Origin: Megalonaias nervosa
Lineage: Eukaryota; Mollusca; Bivalvia; Unionida; Unionidae
DNA: 64,000 bases
Assembly: GCA_016617855.1 (NCBI GenBank)
Contig: JAECUM010001167.1
Location: forward strand, 62,001-126,000
Direction of reading: 5' to 3'
Shown: positions 21,872 through 31,700 of the stretch, one piece after another
How the letters are laid out: every line of letters begins with the position of its first letter
How positions within the stretch are numbered: the stretch's first letter is position 1
The notes under the pieces: model-generated
Databases searched by the model: none
Told to the model about the DNA's origin: nothing
Seen by the model: the letters and a program-made list of their open reading frames with translations, nothing else
Program-made: the position numbers and the translations under genes

Positions 21872-24800
21872 TTAATTTAGTATGAATATTAAAATCACGA
21901 TTATTTTTTTTTGGTCACATTGCTTATAACCAAATAGTGTTTTTCTTATTATGCTAATAACTTCAGTGTCACTGATAGTTTGATTATTATTTTCCGTGGA
22001 GTCTATGACAACTCTTTGTAGTTGAGATATTCTCCTAACTCTAGATACTGCTAGATAGACTAAATTTGACTACTCGATTCTGTCATCGACAATCCAGATA
22101 TTTGTATCAGCGATAGTTAGTCCTTGTGACGAGTGAATCGTTATAGCATATCCCAATTTCCACGGTGAGTTATTCATACTCAGTGCGCTTTCAACAACAT
22201 CAATATCAACCAAAATAATATCGTTTAACACAAGATTTTGTTTTTCATTTGTTCCCGGAATTTCAACTTCAATATTCTGGCGTCGAGTATCCGCTGGGCG
22301 ATAACATAATGGTACAGGTAACGTTGGAAATCTTTCCTTGTGACGCAGGAATAATATTTCTTGTAATTCATCACGAACTATTTTTCTTCTCGCAACTATT
22401 ACATCATTTGGTCTCCATAAATTCCAAAAATCATTTACAGGAGTTTCTGGAATTATTTCACGCATTATCTCACATTGTATTTTATCTGGCTGTAGTCTGA
22501 TTAATCTTTTAAATTCTTTCAGGGGTTCATCAATAGCTCTATGATCATCATTTATTTCTTCATAATAATCCACAAATGATTTTAACCACTCATGTGGAGA
22601 TTGTCCGACGAAAAGTGGTGGTTGACCATGATCGCCACACATAATCACAGCAGTATTTTTCGTTAATAACCAATCAAGAAATATTTTTAATGTTTCCAAC
22701 GACACAGTACAAATTTCATCCCAGATGAGGATTTTGGGAATATATTTCTCGCCCATTCGCTCAGGTGTCCACGTATCTCCACACCATCTGAAGAAACTAT
22801 GATATGTACTTGATTTTACTCCTCGTTGTGTTATTTCTCTTGCTATTCTGTGTGTAGGTGTCAACACAATCATATATAAACTCCAAAATAATTCAATCGC
22901 ACGTGTTGTTTTACCAGAACCTCCAGGTCCATTGAGATAAATGGTTTTATGTCTGGCCACGGGATCAAATACACATGGTGATGTTGATACTGGTATTTGA
23001 TTGTTATTACCGTAGTATGTCTCCGCGATATCAACATCTGCTGTTTCAGAATAATCAAGTATACTTTCATGTTTTATTCTCTATGATCCCCATTCGCCGC
23101 TACCAAGTAACGGTTTTACCAAATCTAAATATTTTTTATTTATGTAAAACGAATCCGTAGCAACTCTGACGGCGTAACAAGGAAATCTATTTATCATCGA
23201 TAATAAAGTTATAGAAACGCAAGCGAGCATAGAAGATCTTAAATGAGTAAATTGCGGTGACTCACCATCAATATAACTCACTACTGTACCTAGTTTGGTT
23301 CCATCTGACAAATAAGCATTGCTTCTGCTTATAAATGTTCCTTTGTTTGTTGTATCAGTAATTATAAAATCTAACTCAGCATCATCCATGATCAATCTTG
23401 TACAATGCCGTTTATGATCATACGAACCACCTTGAGTAAATTTTACCAATTATTTTTCTACCGAGATCTTTTGCAACTTTATTTTCATAATCAATTCTAT
23501 CCCAATCTTCATCTGGATCTGTCAGGGAATGTTTCTTTTGTTGTGGTAGCCAAACTTGTTTCTGCGAATGATATGATACAATAGCTTCACTGACCATCAA
23601 CGACACTAAGATTCCCGCATCAAGCATGTATCGTAATAGCGCTATTGGAACCCAATGTTTTTCTGAGAAATGTCTACCAAACCACGCATAAACGATCAGA
23701 TGAAGATTATTACGAAACGTAAATGATTTTACACAAGCGAATCCAGTTAAATCAAAATCAGATAATAGTCCATTTATCGCCACTCTCGTCATTTCGCGTG
23801 TGGGATGGCCGAATCTATCAAAGTATTTAGAACATTCTCCGTATCCGAGAAAACTTCCAGGATAACACGCAACCATATCAACAGATATAACTTTACGATG
23901 ATCGTATTTGGTATTCCATAATACGCCATGCCCATATTCGACACAACTACGTTGAACATTTTCAAGAAATTCTGATCGTGTCGGCGACCATGAATTTTTC
24001 TTCTGAGCAAAGTGAGCCGCAACGGATGGAACTGTAAAACAATTATTTAATAATTGCTCAGCTTCGACGTTGTCAAAATTATATTCACACCAAAGGCGCT
24101 GTGCAAGATTCTTCATTTCGCCATGAAGAGATTCTCTACGGTAAATATCTCCGTTAGGTTTTACAAACTGATAGTAATATGTGGATTCTGAACTCCGAAA
24201 TAACCAAACAGATACAGGATCGTTCTTGCTAATATCGGCGATAGCATCGAATATATAATCGTCATAAAATCTGACTGTTCTATCTCGTGGAAATATTGTT
24301 ACAGCATCAGTCCATGCATGTGCGTTATGATCGATGATTGTTATTGGAGCTCCATTTTTTGTATATTTCTGTTTGTACAAAATTTCTCCGGTTAGTGTTT
24401 TTACTGTTATTGGAAAGCTTAATTTCTTTTCTAGCTTAGCAACGTCACTGATAGATGCTCCGGTATCTCTAACTGTTTCTGCCCACTCGTTTATTTTTGT
24501 GCGTCTTATATCTGTTAAACCGTTTCCGCGTATTGCTTTTGAGAAATGTTCCATAACTCGTTCAGCTACGCAGTTTATTCTTGAAATTTTCATCGGTTTG
24601 AGATCCCCAAAGCTGGGTTTATTATTTAGCGGATATATTGCATATATAACCGCAGTAACAGGATACTCCCGTTCATAATATGGTTTATCGATACCGGTCA
24701 ATATTCCCGGCTTGGATTTATTATTTAATGTAACAGTATTATTTCCAGTATGAAGCCGTATAGGTTCGCGTTTGTCATGAATAATCCAAGTATCATCATC

Positions 24801-25118
24801 TGTCTGAACAATAAATTTTACTAGAATAATATATCTCTGCGCGTCAAGATAGTTAAGAATATTTTTACCTCGCTCTTCACTCATTCTAGCATCGACAACA
24901 ACACCGCTGGTGTCGTTCATAATCCTGAATGTCGACCAAGTATGAGCCGCACCATCGTTGCGAAATTCTTTTTTACTCTCACGGATACGATCGGTTATAT
25001 CACTATTTATCAAAGCCAGATCTTGCATCGAAAAATTAAATTTAGATTTTGGTAATTTGTCAAGATCAAATCTTGCGGTGGAAGGTTCGATTGTGGATAA
25101 TCTCTCAAATTCCTCCAT
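21872..25118 (-). pseudogene. Family B DNA polymerase in frame with SF1 helicase
   Basis: The ATG at 25118 opens the polymerase part. The palm shows motif A (SVDMVACYPGSFLGYG), a degenerate motif B (KDLGRKIIGKF) and motif C (ATDSFYI, equivalent to DTDS). One frameshift lies near 23420-23449, between motifs B and C. A single in-frame TAG at 23081 then separates it from the helicase: Walker A GPGGSGKTT, motif II ILIWDE, motif III CGDHGQPP, motif V GYAITIHSSQG, and motif VI LAVSRVR just beyond a second TAG (22070). The frame ends at 21872. Without the lesions this would be one protein of about 1,080 residues. The helicase is Pif1/RecD-like. A protein-primed mechanism is expected for Polinton polymerases but I cannot prove it from the N-terminus. 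Confidence 0.85.
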
Positions 25119-25172
25119 ACTATATTTAAAGCGAATATATATGTTTAATTAAACTTTAATTATATATATATA
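25119..25172. promoter_or_regulatory. Divergent promoter between polymerase and Cys-rich gene
   Basis: 54 bp between two divergent starts, almost entirely A/T, with TATATTTAAA, a palindromic TTTAATTAAAC and a (TA)n run. The TTTAATTAAAC motif recurs in the second wide divergent gap at 28704-28746. Confidence 0.45.
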
Positions 25173-25478
25173 ATGATTCAAACAAACAACCGATGCCGAT
25201 GACTTATGAATGGATTTTCAACTCCTTGTAATAAATCATGCGTGAATGAATTCTGTGGCCAACACATGCAAAGCTATCATAGAGGTAGTCTAGGACCAAA
25301 ACCGTGTTTACGATGCGGTGTTGGAGTAAGAGGAGAAACACGGTTATGTGTAGCGTGTGGTGGTAAAAGATACAGAGAACTAAAACGATATTACGATAAG
25401 AAATCGTCAGGTGAGTCTCCGTTAAAAACCGCTGAAGACTATCTGGCTAGATTTCAAGATTATCATTTAGACAAATAA
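25173..25478 (+). pseudogene. Cysteine-rich zinc-binding protein, copy A
   Basis: The natural start is probably the ATG at 25173, but codon 10 is TGA (25200-25202). The paralogue at 28350-28703 has Trp (TGG) in the equivalent place, so a simple G-to-A change is likely. Reading continues from an ATG at 25206 for 90 residues with Cys/His pairs: PCNKSC, FCGQH, PCLRCG and LCVACGG, then a basic helix. The likely structure is two or more zinc knuckles binding nucleic acid or protein. I do not know the function. It is divergent from the polymerase gene. Confidence 0.65.
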
Positions 25479-25498
25479 TATTATATATAAAAATTAAT

Positions 25499-25984
25499 TT
25501 TGTAAAACATCCAATATTTAAAAATTATGAAGCTTCTCGTGATGGTGTAATCAGAAACTGCAGATTGAAAACCCCAGTCGGTTCTGACAATGGTATTGGT
25601 TATCTCAAATTCCGTGCTGGAAAAAATATATATTATTACTCTCATAAATTCGTATTTGAATGTTTTCATGGGATCATCGAAGAAGGACTTGTAATTAATC
25701 ATATTGACGGTAATAGACAAAATAACTCTTTATGTAATCTTGAAGTTGTTACACAGAGTCAGAATTTAAAATTCGGAAGAGTTGGTTACAATGATAAGAC
25801 TCCTAGGTCGATTATATCTACAAATACAGATACTGGTCAAGAAATAATTTTCCCATCAACGAATGCGGTTGGTAAATATTTCGGCATTTGCCGTGCTTCA
25901 ATATATTATGTTGCAAATAATACTACTAAATCGGCGTTTTCGAAAAAATTCAAACAAAGAATTACATTCCGGTATATAAAATAA
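25499..25984 (+). CDS. HNH endonuclease with NUMOD-like tail, no ATG
   Basis: An open frame of at least 160 codons resembling phage and intron-borne free-standing homing endonucleases. It begins FVKHPIFKNYEASRDGVIRN, a NUMOD4-like start, continues with YSHKFVFECFHG, the HNH core GLVINHIDGNRQNNSLCNLE and VTQSQN, and ends with a NUMOD1-like DNA-binding helix (PSTNAVGKYFGICRASIYYV). There is no Met codon anywhere in the frame; the only early near-cognate start is TTG at 25565. The frame is open upstream into the end of the cysteine-rich gene. Start loss, a non-ATG start or splicing are all possible. It could be a selfish passenger within the element. Confidence 0.75.
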   Translation, partial: FVKHPIFKNYEASRDGVIRNCRLKTPVGSDNGIGYLKFRAGKNIYYYSHKFVFECFHGIIEEGLVINHIDGNRQNNSLCNLEVVTQSQNLKFGRVGYNDKTPRSIISTNTDTGQEIIFPSTNAVGKYFGICRASIYYVANNTTKSAFSKKFKQRITFRYIK

Positions 25985-26042
25985 AGAGAGATAAATCCTA
26001 CATTACTGATACAGCAGTCAAGTAGTTATCTCCCTTTTTTTG
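25983..26042 (+). terminator. Hairpin and T-run after the HNH gene
   Basis: AAAGAGAGATAA (25983-25994) pairs with TTATCTCCCTTT (26026-26037) with one mismatch, overlapping the HNH stop codon and ending in a run of T. It looks like a transcript-end hairpin. In a nuclear-transcribed element this would be unusual, so termination is an inference. Confidence 0.35.
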
Positions 26043-26461
26043 TTATTGCTTATACATATTCAGTGATAAGAATCCGTCCCCATCGTTGATAGAGTAATTG
26101 AGCAGCTTGGTACTACAGTCTAATGGTAATACTTAAACATCTCTCCAGTCCAGACATCTCAACGCTGTGGAAGTATTAATTGCAGAAAATATATATATCA
26201 AACAGAACATAAAAACCTCAGCCGTGATATTATATTGTACACATATAGATCGCAGCAGACGACACTATACTAAATGAATCCACGCAGTTCTGCAGCAGGC
26301 GGAATACGCTAGAATAATATCGATCCATGCATTCATTGTTAGATATGTCTGCCTTGACTGTATGAAGAAGCTTGAAAATACAGTATTTTCACAAAACAGA
26401 AACTGCAGAAATATATAAAATTGCAGAATTTATTCAGAATCAGAATATTATTTCAGTGTCC

Positions 26462-26502
26462 GTGACATTGTCACTGATGACTTCGTCACTGGTGAGACAG
26501 TG
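26462..26502. repeat. Non-coding GTGAC/GTCAC palindrome pair
   Basis: GTGACATTGTCAC and TGACTTCGTCAC occur in tandem with 15-16 bp spacing. They match the palindromic units of the coding array at 27568-27659, which suggests DNA-level function or duplication between the two places. Confidence 0.55.
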
Positions 26503-26542
26503 TGAATATTTATATATTTAAATTTAACTGTAATTCATAACA

Positions 26543-26618
26543 GCTCCGATAACCGTGTGGTTAAGGCGTTTGCGTGCAGATCCACTAGTTTAGACTCTCT
26601 TCGTGTTCGAGTCTCCAA
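26543..26618 (+). other. tRNA-like sequence, probably pseudo
   Basis: ACCGTGTGGTTAAGGCG resembles a serine/leucine tRNA D-arm and box A. GTGTTCGAGTCTC about 35 bases later resembles box B and the T-arm, with a variable-arm-like hairpin between them. The 5' GCTCCGA does not pair with the 3' end, so a functional tRNA is unlikely; it could be a SINE head or an internal polymerase III promoter. Confidence 0.35.
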
Positions 26619-26882
26619 AAATGCTAAAAATATATTATCTTGCATTCGGCGACAGATGCTATTATAATTGGGGGCGCAAGCAAGCCCCATGAGATTTCAT
26701 GCACCCTCACCATGTTGAACAAAGTGGCGAATGCAGTTTTGCATTTACCCTGGGGGTTTGATTTTTTTTGGGGGGGGGGGTTACATGAAATCGCAATGCC
26801 TAGACAGCCCTCTGAATTCCTAATATTTCGTATCGCACATTAGGAATTCGCTGGGAGGGTGTGTCTATGCGCTTGCGTCCCC

Positions 26883-27079
26883 AAAATAAACAGCAGGGTG
26901 ATGTGAAGTCGTCTCAATAAGGTGCCTGTGGACCATAAGACAGGTCTTAACCGATGAAAGAGTGCCCCCTGGGCTTAAGGCCCCAACAAGGGACTCTTAG
27001 GACCTTATTGATAAAGGCTTTACCGGCAAAAGGGATCCAGTGGAATGGGAGACTGAGCGTCATAGCTGCTGTTTATTTT
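26883..27079. other. GC-richer nested-stem structured segment
   Basis: Closed by a perfect 14-bp inverted repeat, AAAATAAACAGCAG (26883-26896) with CTGCTGTTTATTTT (27066-27079). Nested inside are CAATAAGGT (26915-26923) with ACCTTATTG (27002-27010), then AAGAGT (26958-26963) with ACTCTT (26993-26998), plus a tight hairpin TAAGAC-AG-GTCTTA (about 26935-26948). No open frame is convincing. Candidates are a structured non-coding RNA, a cruciform cis-element, or a small foldback transposon; no target duplication was found at the ends. Confidence 0.5.
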
Positions 27080-27167
27080 TGAATTTATAAAATATATATT
27101 TTTATTTTTATGTGATTCAGAAATATTTTATTTTTATTTAAGCAAATAATTTATAATATATAAAATA

Positions 27168-27725
27168 ATGAATCACGAAAACATCACATCAATTATTTCT
27201 GCTATTAAGAAATTACAACACAGCGGCGTGAAAATATCTGACCAACTTGATCCTGAAAAAAAAATGAGTGATTTTGAATCATTACAATTTCGTAGGTCAG
27301 AAAATAAATACACCTTGCCCGCCGATTATCGATTCATAAAGATAATTCAGCAGGCGATGTTACGATCGCTGGCGGCAATCACGGATACGCAGGTGAAATT
27401 ATTTGTGCCGTTATCACGGGCCATCGAGCGGGTTAGGTTAGAATTATCTCACGAATACGAAACGAAAAGGCTCGTACACGCTCGTTTAAAACAGCTGAAA
27501 GATATCATGGCGATGACTGAGTTGATAAACGAAGACGCGGAAAAATTACTGGCTAAAGATAAAGATGGTGACTTCGTCACTGAGTGTGACTGTAGTGATT
27601 GCGTCACTAGTGACTGCGTCACCAGTGACAACGTCACCAATGACGAAGTCATCAGTGACAACGACGACGACGACGAAGGTAGAATACCCACTTGTAAAGT
27701 TGTCCCAGCTGATTTTAAACCGTAA
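27168..27725 (+). CDS. Unknown helical protein with acidic repeat tail
   Basis: 185 aa, intact, starting at an ATG after an AT-rich leader. Residues 1-135 are charged and predicted mostly helical (RFIKIIQQAMLRSLAAITDT, HARLKQLKDIMAMTELINED). Residues about 134-160 form a five-residue repeat (DCVTSDCVTSDNVTNDEVIS), followed by a DDDD-rich acidic run. I recognise no family. The repeat is encoded by palindromic DNA units, described separately. It is followed by palindrome repeat copy 1. An acidic tail could suggest a scaffold or DNA-mimic role, but that is speculation. Confidence 0.6.
   Translation: MNHENITSIISAIKKLQHSGVKISDQLDPEKKMSDFESLQFRRSENKYTLPADYRFIKIIQQAMLRSLAAITDTQVKLFVPLSRAIERVRLELSHEYETKRLVHARLKQLKDIMAMTELINEDAEKLLAKDKDGDFVTECDCSDCVTSDCVTSDNVTNDEVISDNDDDDEGRIPTCKVVPADFKP
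27568..27659. repeat. Array of GTGAC-N3-GTCAC palindromes (15-bp period)
   Basis: Six consecutive 15-bp units, each close to GTGAC-NNN-GTCAC (for example GTGACTTCGTCAC, GTGACTGCGTCAC, GTGACAACGTCAC), lie inside the 3' part of the unknown acidic gene. Every unit is an inverted repeat and the period keeps the reading frame. Related units are in non-coding DNA at 26462-26502. Confidence 0.75.
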
Positions 27726-27746
27726 AAAAATAATTGTTTTATCATC

Positions 27747-27850
27747 GTTGTGGAAATTATACATTTTCATATATAATTATTAATGATATGTATAATTTCC
27801 ACAACCATCATACAAACCTCAGATCAATGAAATAACCGTTGTATCACGGC
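27747..27850 (+). repeat. Palindrome-plus-tail repeat, copy 1
   Basis: A perfect 18-bp inverted repeat, GTTGTGGAAATTATACAT (27747-27764) with its complement at 27788-27805, then a conserved tail (CATCATACA, CTCAGATCAATGAAATAA, then TTGTATCACGGCCC). It lies between two convergent genes, downstream of the acidic protein gene and of the small minus-strand gene. Confidence 0.85.
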
Positions 27851-27925
27851 CCATTGTCTCATGAAACAAAAAAAAATATTTTATCTTTGACGTTCTTTTT
27901 GAAATTTTTTTTTGCTTGGTGTTTT

Positions 27926-28270
27926 CTACGAGCGTACATACAGGTTTATATCCAGCGACTCCGACCTAAGATCGAGCAAGTGGCCATTTTGGTCAGTAAG
28001 TTTGAAATTTATCCGTGATAAGAGACGACTGTGACATTTCAGATAAACAACGTTGATTGGTTCTGATACAATCAAATAACCTGGAGGGACTTGAGGTGTA
28101 AATGAGTAGAGAATGTATCCCTGCTGGGCCTGATTGGATTTATCAGTGTCCACTTGATAACTGCCGTCGACGGCATCACGTACTAGATTGACAGCGATCG
28201 TTGATGTGATATTGACGATACCCGGTGAAACATGACGGCCGGGCCGAAGTAAAAATGGACCTTGTATCAT
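27926..28270 (-). CDS. Small possible virion protein
   Basis: 114 aa from the ATG at 28270. The open frame extends further upstream, but that part is the palindrome repeat, so I choose the internal start MIQGPFLLRPGRHVSPGIVN. The sequence is beta-rich. It ends SRINFKLTDQNGHLLDLRSE and SLDINLYVRS. A closing 'I-x-F/I-x-LTDxxGxxIDLxGExxSxxLxL' pattern is one I associate with capsid-related proteins of Polintons (F54H12.2-like), so a minor capsid or fibre-like role is possible. Length is short for such proteins. The assignment is inference from a short motif. Confidence 0.5.
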   Translation of the reverse strand: MIQGPFLLRPGRHVSPGIVNITSTIAVNLVRDAVDGSYQVDTDKSNQAQQGYILYSFTPQVPPGYLIVSEPINVVYLKCHSRLLSRINFKLTDQNGHLLDLRSESLDINLYVRS

Positions 28271-28372
28271 CGTTGTTGAAATTATACACATTTCATATAT
28301 TATGTATAATTTCAACAACGATCATACAGGCCATAGATCAATGAAATAATCATTGTACGGGCCGCGGCACAA
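28271..28372 (+). repeat. Palindrome-plus-tail repeat, copy 2
   Basis: A perfect 18-bp inverted repeat, CGTTGTTGAAATTATACA (28271-28288) with its complement at 28303-28320, followed by the tail GATCATACAGGCC, AGATCAATGAAATAATC and ATTGTACGGGCC. The palindrome begins next to the ATG of the small minus-strand gene, and the tail overlaps the 3' end of the Cys-rich gene by about 20 bases. Confidence 0.85.
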
Positions 28373-28703
28373 TATTATTTTTGATCAGGAATTCCTCAAC
28401 GGTGGGCGGGTTTTCTTTAATGATGTGATATTTAGGGCGTCTCTGTTTGTAATAAATTAATAACGCCCTATAATTGTTGCCGCCGCATTTTTCACATAAA
28501 TTAATTTTGCTCCGTACACCGTTGCCACATCCTAAACACGGATTAATTCCTGGCAATCCTCTTCTTCTTATCATGTCGCTGTGATAGCCGCAGTATTCGC
28601 TGCGGCATCGTTTGCCGCATCGTTGCGTCGATCCCTGAAATAACCACAGACAGTAATTGGTCCCCATTTGAAATGACATTATTATACTATTGGCATAATT
28701 CAT
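28350..28703 (-). CDS. Cysteine-rich zinc-binding protein, copy B
   Basis: 117 aa, intact. It is the paralogue of the broken gene at 25173-25478 and shares TNxCxxL, RCGKRCRSEYCGYH, INPCLGCGNGV and LCEKCGG with it in the same order, then a helical Tyr-rich stretch. The Cys pairs would bind two or three zinc ions. The first ATG (28703) is used here; an internal ATG at 28679 or 28667 would give a protein aligning better with copy A. It is divergent from the primase-helicase gene, 43 bp away. Function unknown. Confidence 0.7.
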   Translation of the reverse strand: MNYANSIIMSFQMGTNYCLWLFQGSTQRCGKRCRSEYCGYHSDMIRRRGLPGINPCLGCGNGVRSKINLCEKCGGNNYRALLIYYKQRRPKYHIIKENPPTVEEFLIKNNIVPRPVQ

Positions 28704-28746
28704 CTTTTTAATTAAACATAAAGACTTACGAGATAAATAATATATA
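28704..28746. promoter_or_regulatory. Divergent promoter between Cys-rich and primase genes
   Basis: A 43-bp gap between divergent starts, containing TTTTAATTAAACATAAAG and an AT-rich initiator. It shares the TTTAATTAAAC palindrome with the divergent gap at 25119-25172. Confidence 0.4.
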
Positions 28747-31700
28747 ATGCTTGAAAAGAGAACGCTCCACGAAAATGTGAATGATATATCATCGACCGTA
28801 CGCGATCATGATATATGTGACAATAAAGTTCTAAATGATCATGTCTATGACATTTTATGCTGGTTAGACAACTGTCCACGGGCCGATCCTAATCTATTTT
28901 GTTATGAACCGCGGCCTGTCGAACAAACATCGCAGGACAAACTAACCGAAGTTGCCAAATTCAGTTATTGGCACTTGTACGACTATTATTCGTTGTTCGA
29001 TGAACCCGTTTGGCATCCAAAGAAGGAATTCGCCATTAATAATTTTGCTATGATTGGCTGTTTTCATAGAAAATCCGCACAAGGTATCATTGTTCAACAT
29101 TTTGATAAATTTTACGTGTTTACGGGCGATGATTGTTTCGACAAATTCGCCGATAGATTCATCGGCCAATCGTCCGTTACAGAAATAATTCCAAAATTCA
29201 GATTAAGATATCCAGTATTTGATCTTGATACGAAATTCATTCGTGAAAAATTAACATACCGTCACAGAGAAACCGAGTTTAGATTCACCACGGAAAAGAT
29301 CAATATTAATGATATTATTGATTATTTCTCAGCATTATGTAATTGTCCGCGCGATCGTGTATTTGTGTTTGAAACAAATAGTGGTTATCACGTTCTTTGC
29401 AAATGTGGCCCTGTAACATTTTATCAGCAACAAGAATTAACCGATCGTGCCTCTAAAGATAAATCCTTGGAATGGTGCATTGATAATCAAGCGGGTCTAC
29501 ACAGTATTAAGTTGGCCGGGACAAGATCACATAAACCTGGCAAAGACACTTTGTGTAAACGATTAATATCTCACAGCAACATTTATTCAGCGTCTGAATT
29601 ACTAACATGTCCTTGTTCGATTCAACCTAAATACGTACGTGTCAACGATGACGATGATGCCGACGACAACGTCATTATTGGTTGTGATGAAATTTCCACA
29701 GAAGATATTGAACGAATTTCCCTTGCATTAACGGATGAACCTAATCAGTTACTGACTGTCGTAAATGTTTCTCAGAATCTATTTAAGATATCGCGTCGTC
29801 CCGGCCATTATTGCAATATTTGCTAGCGACAACACGGTTACGATGTCATCCACAATTACATTGAGCCTAAATGTGATAACTACCTTGTATTTGTCAATGA
29901 TGATCATTATTCGATATGTTGTCAATGATCGACTGGAAAACAAATAACGCTACCTATTGACGGTGACACCGTAGAAGAACAACTTAACAAAATCATCGCT
30001 GGGACATCAAGTAATGCTGAGCTTGTACAAGTGGCCGAACAATTACCGAAAGATCAAGGAAAAAGAATCCTGAACAACAAATATTTGAGATATTTAATAT
30101 CTGTCTGTCGCAAAAATCACTGTCCTGGTTATCTTCGCGAACGAAATCCCGATTATTCATATACTGCACTGTCCCAACATGAAAGTGGACCAGGTTATAT
30201 GATAATTCCCGACGAAGATTATTTGGATGTTTCTGCATATGGTATGGGAAAGTCTGAAGCGGCGTGGAGGTCGATAAAAGAACACCAATCCGTGGTTAAT
30301 ATTAGCTACAGAAAAACATTTACAGGAAAGTAAAGGCCGAATATAATATTGAATCTTACGCTGATATCACCGGCGATATCATTTTCAATCCGGGCCACAA
30401 ACGGCGCGTTGTTGTACAGTGGGAATCTCTTCACCGAATAAAAGGTGTTCCTGACGTGGTATTTGTAGATGAATGGCATGGTATTCAACGACAACAATTT
30501 GGTTCAGTAAAGTATAGCCGTGAACGCTGGACTAAATTTGCTGGATTAGTAATTGCTTGTAAACGATTAATTGTTCTCGACGCCGATGCCAACCATGATG
30601 ATACAATATTATTCCGCGACAAATTAGGACGGCCTGATATGAAATTCTTTATTAACGATTATAAGCCCGATCATGGAAAGAAATTCATCATTGAGACATC
30701 ACATAAAAGTAATCTCGATAAATTTGTAGAAGCGCTGAACCGTTGTAAAGTTACCGGTGAAAAGAGTGCGGTTTTCACTCATAATAAACACCATACAGAC
30801 GTGGAAAGGTTAGCTAAACTAGCGCAATACCATCTAACCCGTGTTAGGTACTATCATGCTGATACTGATCCGGCCCAAAAGAAGTTGGATTTCAGCAATA
30901 TCGATATTGCATACGACAGCATTGACGTTGTTATTACCAACCACACTGTTGAGGCCGGTATTAGTATCGTTGATGAAAGATTCACTACGATGTTCTTGTT
31001 TTCTGACGAAGTAGGATTGGTCGAAGCAACTAAACAGGCTGTTCACCGATTTCGTTGCGTCAAAGAAATTCACTATTCAACGACAAGAAAACAATGCGAT
31101 TGTAAACTACCGTTGACCCGTGAAGATGTTGGAAAAATAATCATAGATCGTGAAAATTGCATTGACGATGAAAGAATGAAACTAAACAGGTGTCCAAACG
31201 CTGATGAATTACAATCCAGCTATGGATTTGCTTTTATTAGCTACATAATCGACGAGAATAATTCCAAAATGTACTTTACTCCGCGGCTAATAAATGCAAT
31301 GGCAAGTGCCTGATATGAGATTGTAGAACAACCGCCGGACGATTACAATACATGGTGCCGCAAAAACAACGTGAAATTCCCATCAAAATAACGACATTAA
31401 GAATAATCCGGCGGTTGATGAATTTCTGAAGACGTCTGTTGGTGTGCGCATAAGACAAGCAAAATCTAATGTTGTAGAATCTGAAAATCCTAGATATTAT
31501 AAATACAATCCCGATGATAAGTTAGAACCGTACGAGGCGAAGAAATCGTTTCTCGATCACATGTTCCAATGCGATGTTGGTAAACTGCCGCAAAATCGCG
31601 TTGAAAAGTTATATAAAGACGCGCCACGATTACGAAGATGTCACGAAACAATCCTTGATAAGTTCGACGGCGACAGTAGCAATATCATCGACAGTAAGAA

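Noticed and set aside
26543..26618. Functional tRNA-Ser/Leu gene within element 1
   Set aside because: Box A and B resemble a tRNA, but the acceptor stem does not pair; kept only as tRNA-like sequence.
26883..27079. Calling the structured segment a MITE
   Set aside because: Inverted arms are present but no flanking target duplication was found, and nested internal stems are unusual for a simple MITE.
27449..27783. Ser/Thr/Val-rich ORFs opposite and overlapping the acidic gene
   Set aside because: Shadow frames of the GTGAC/GTCAC palindromic array.
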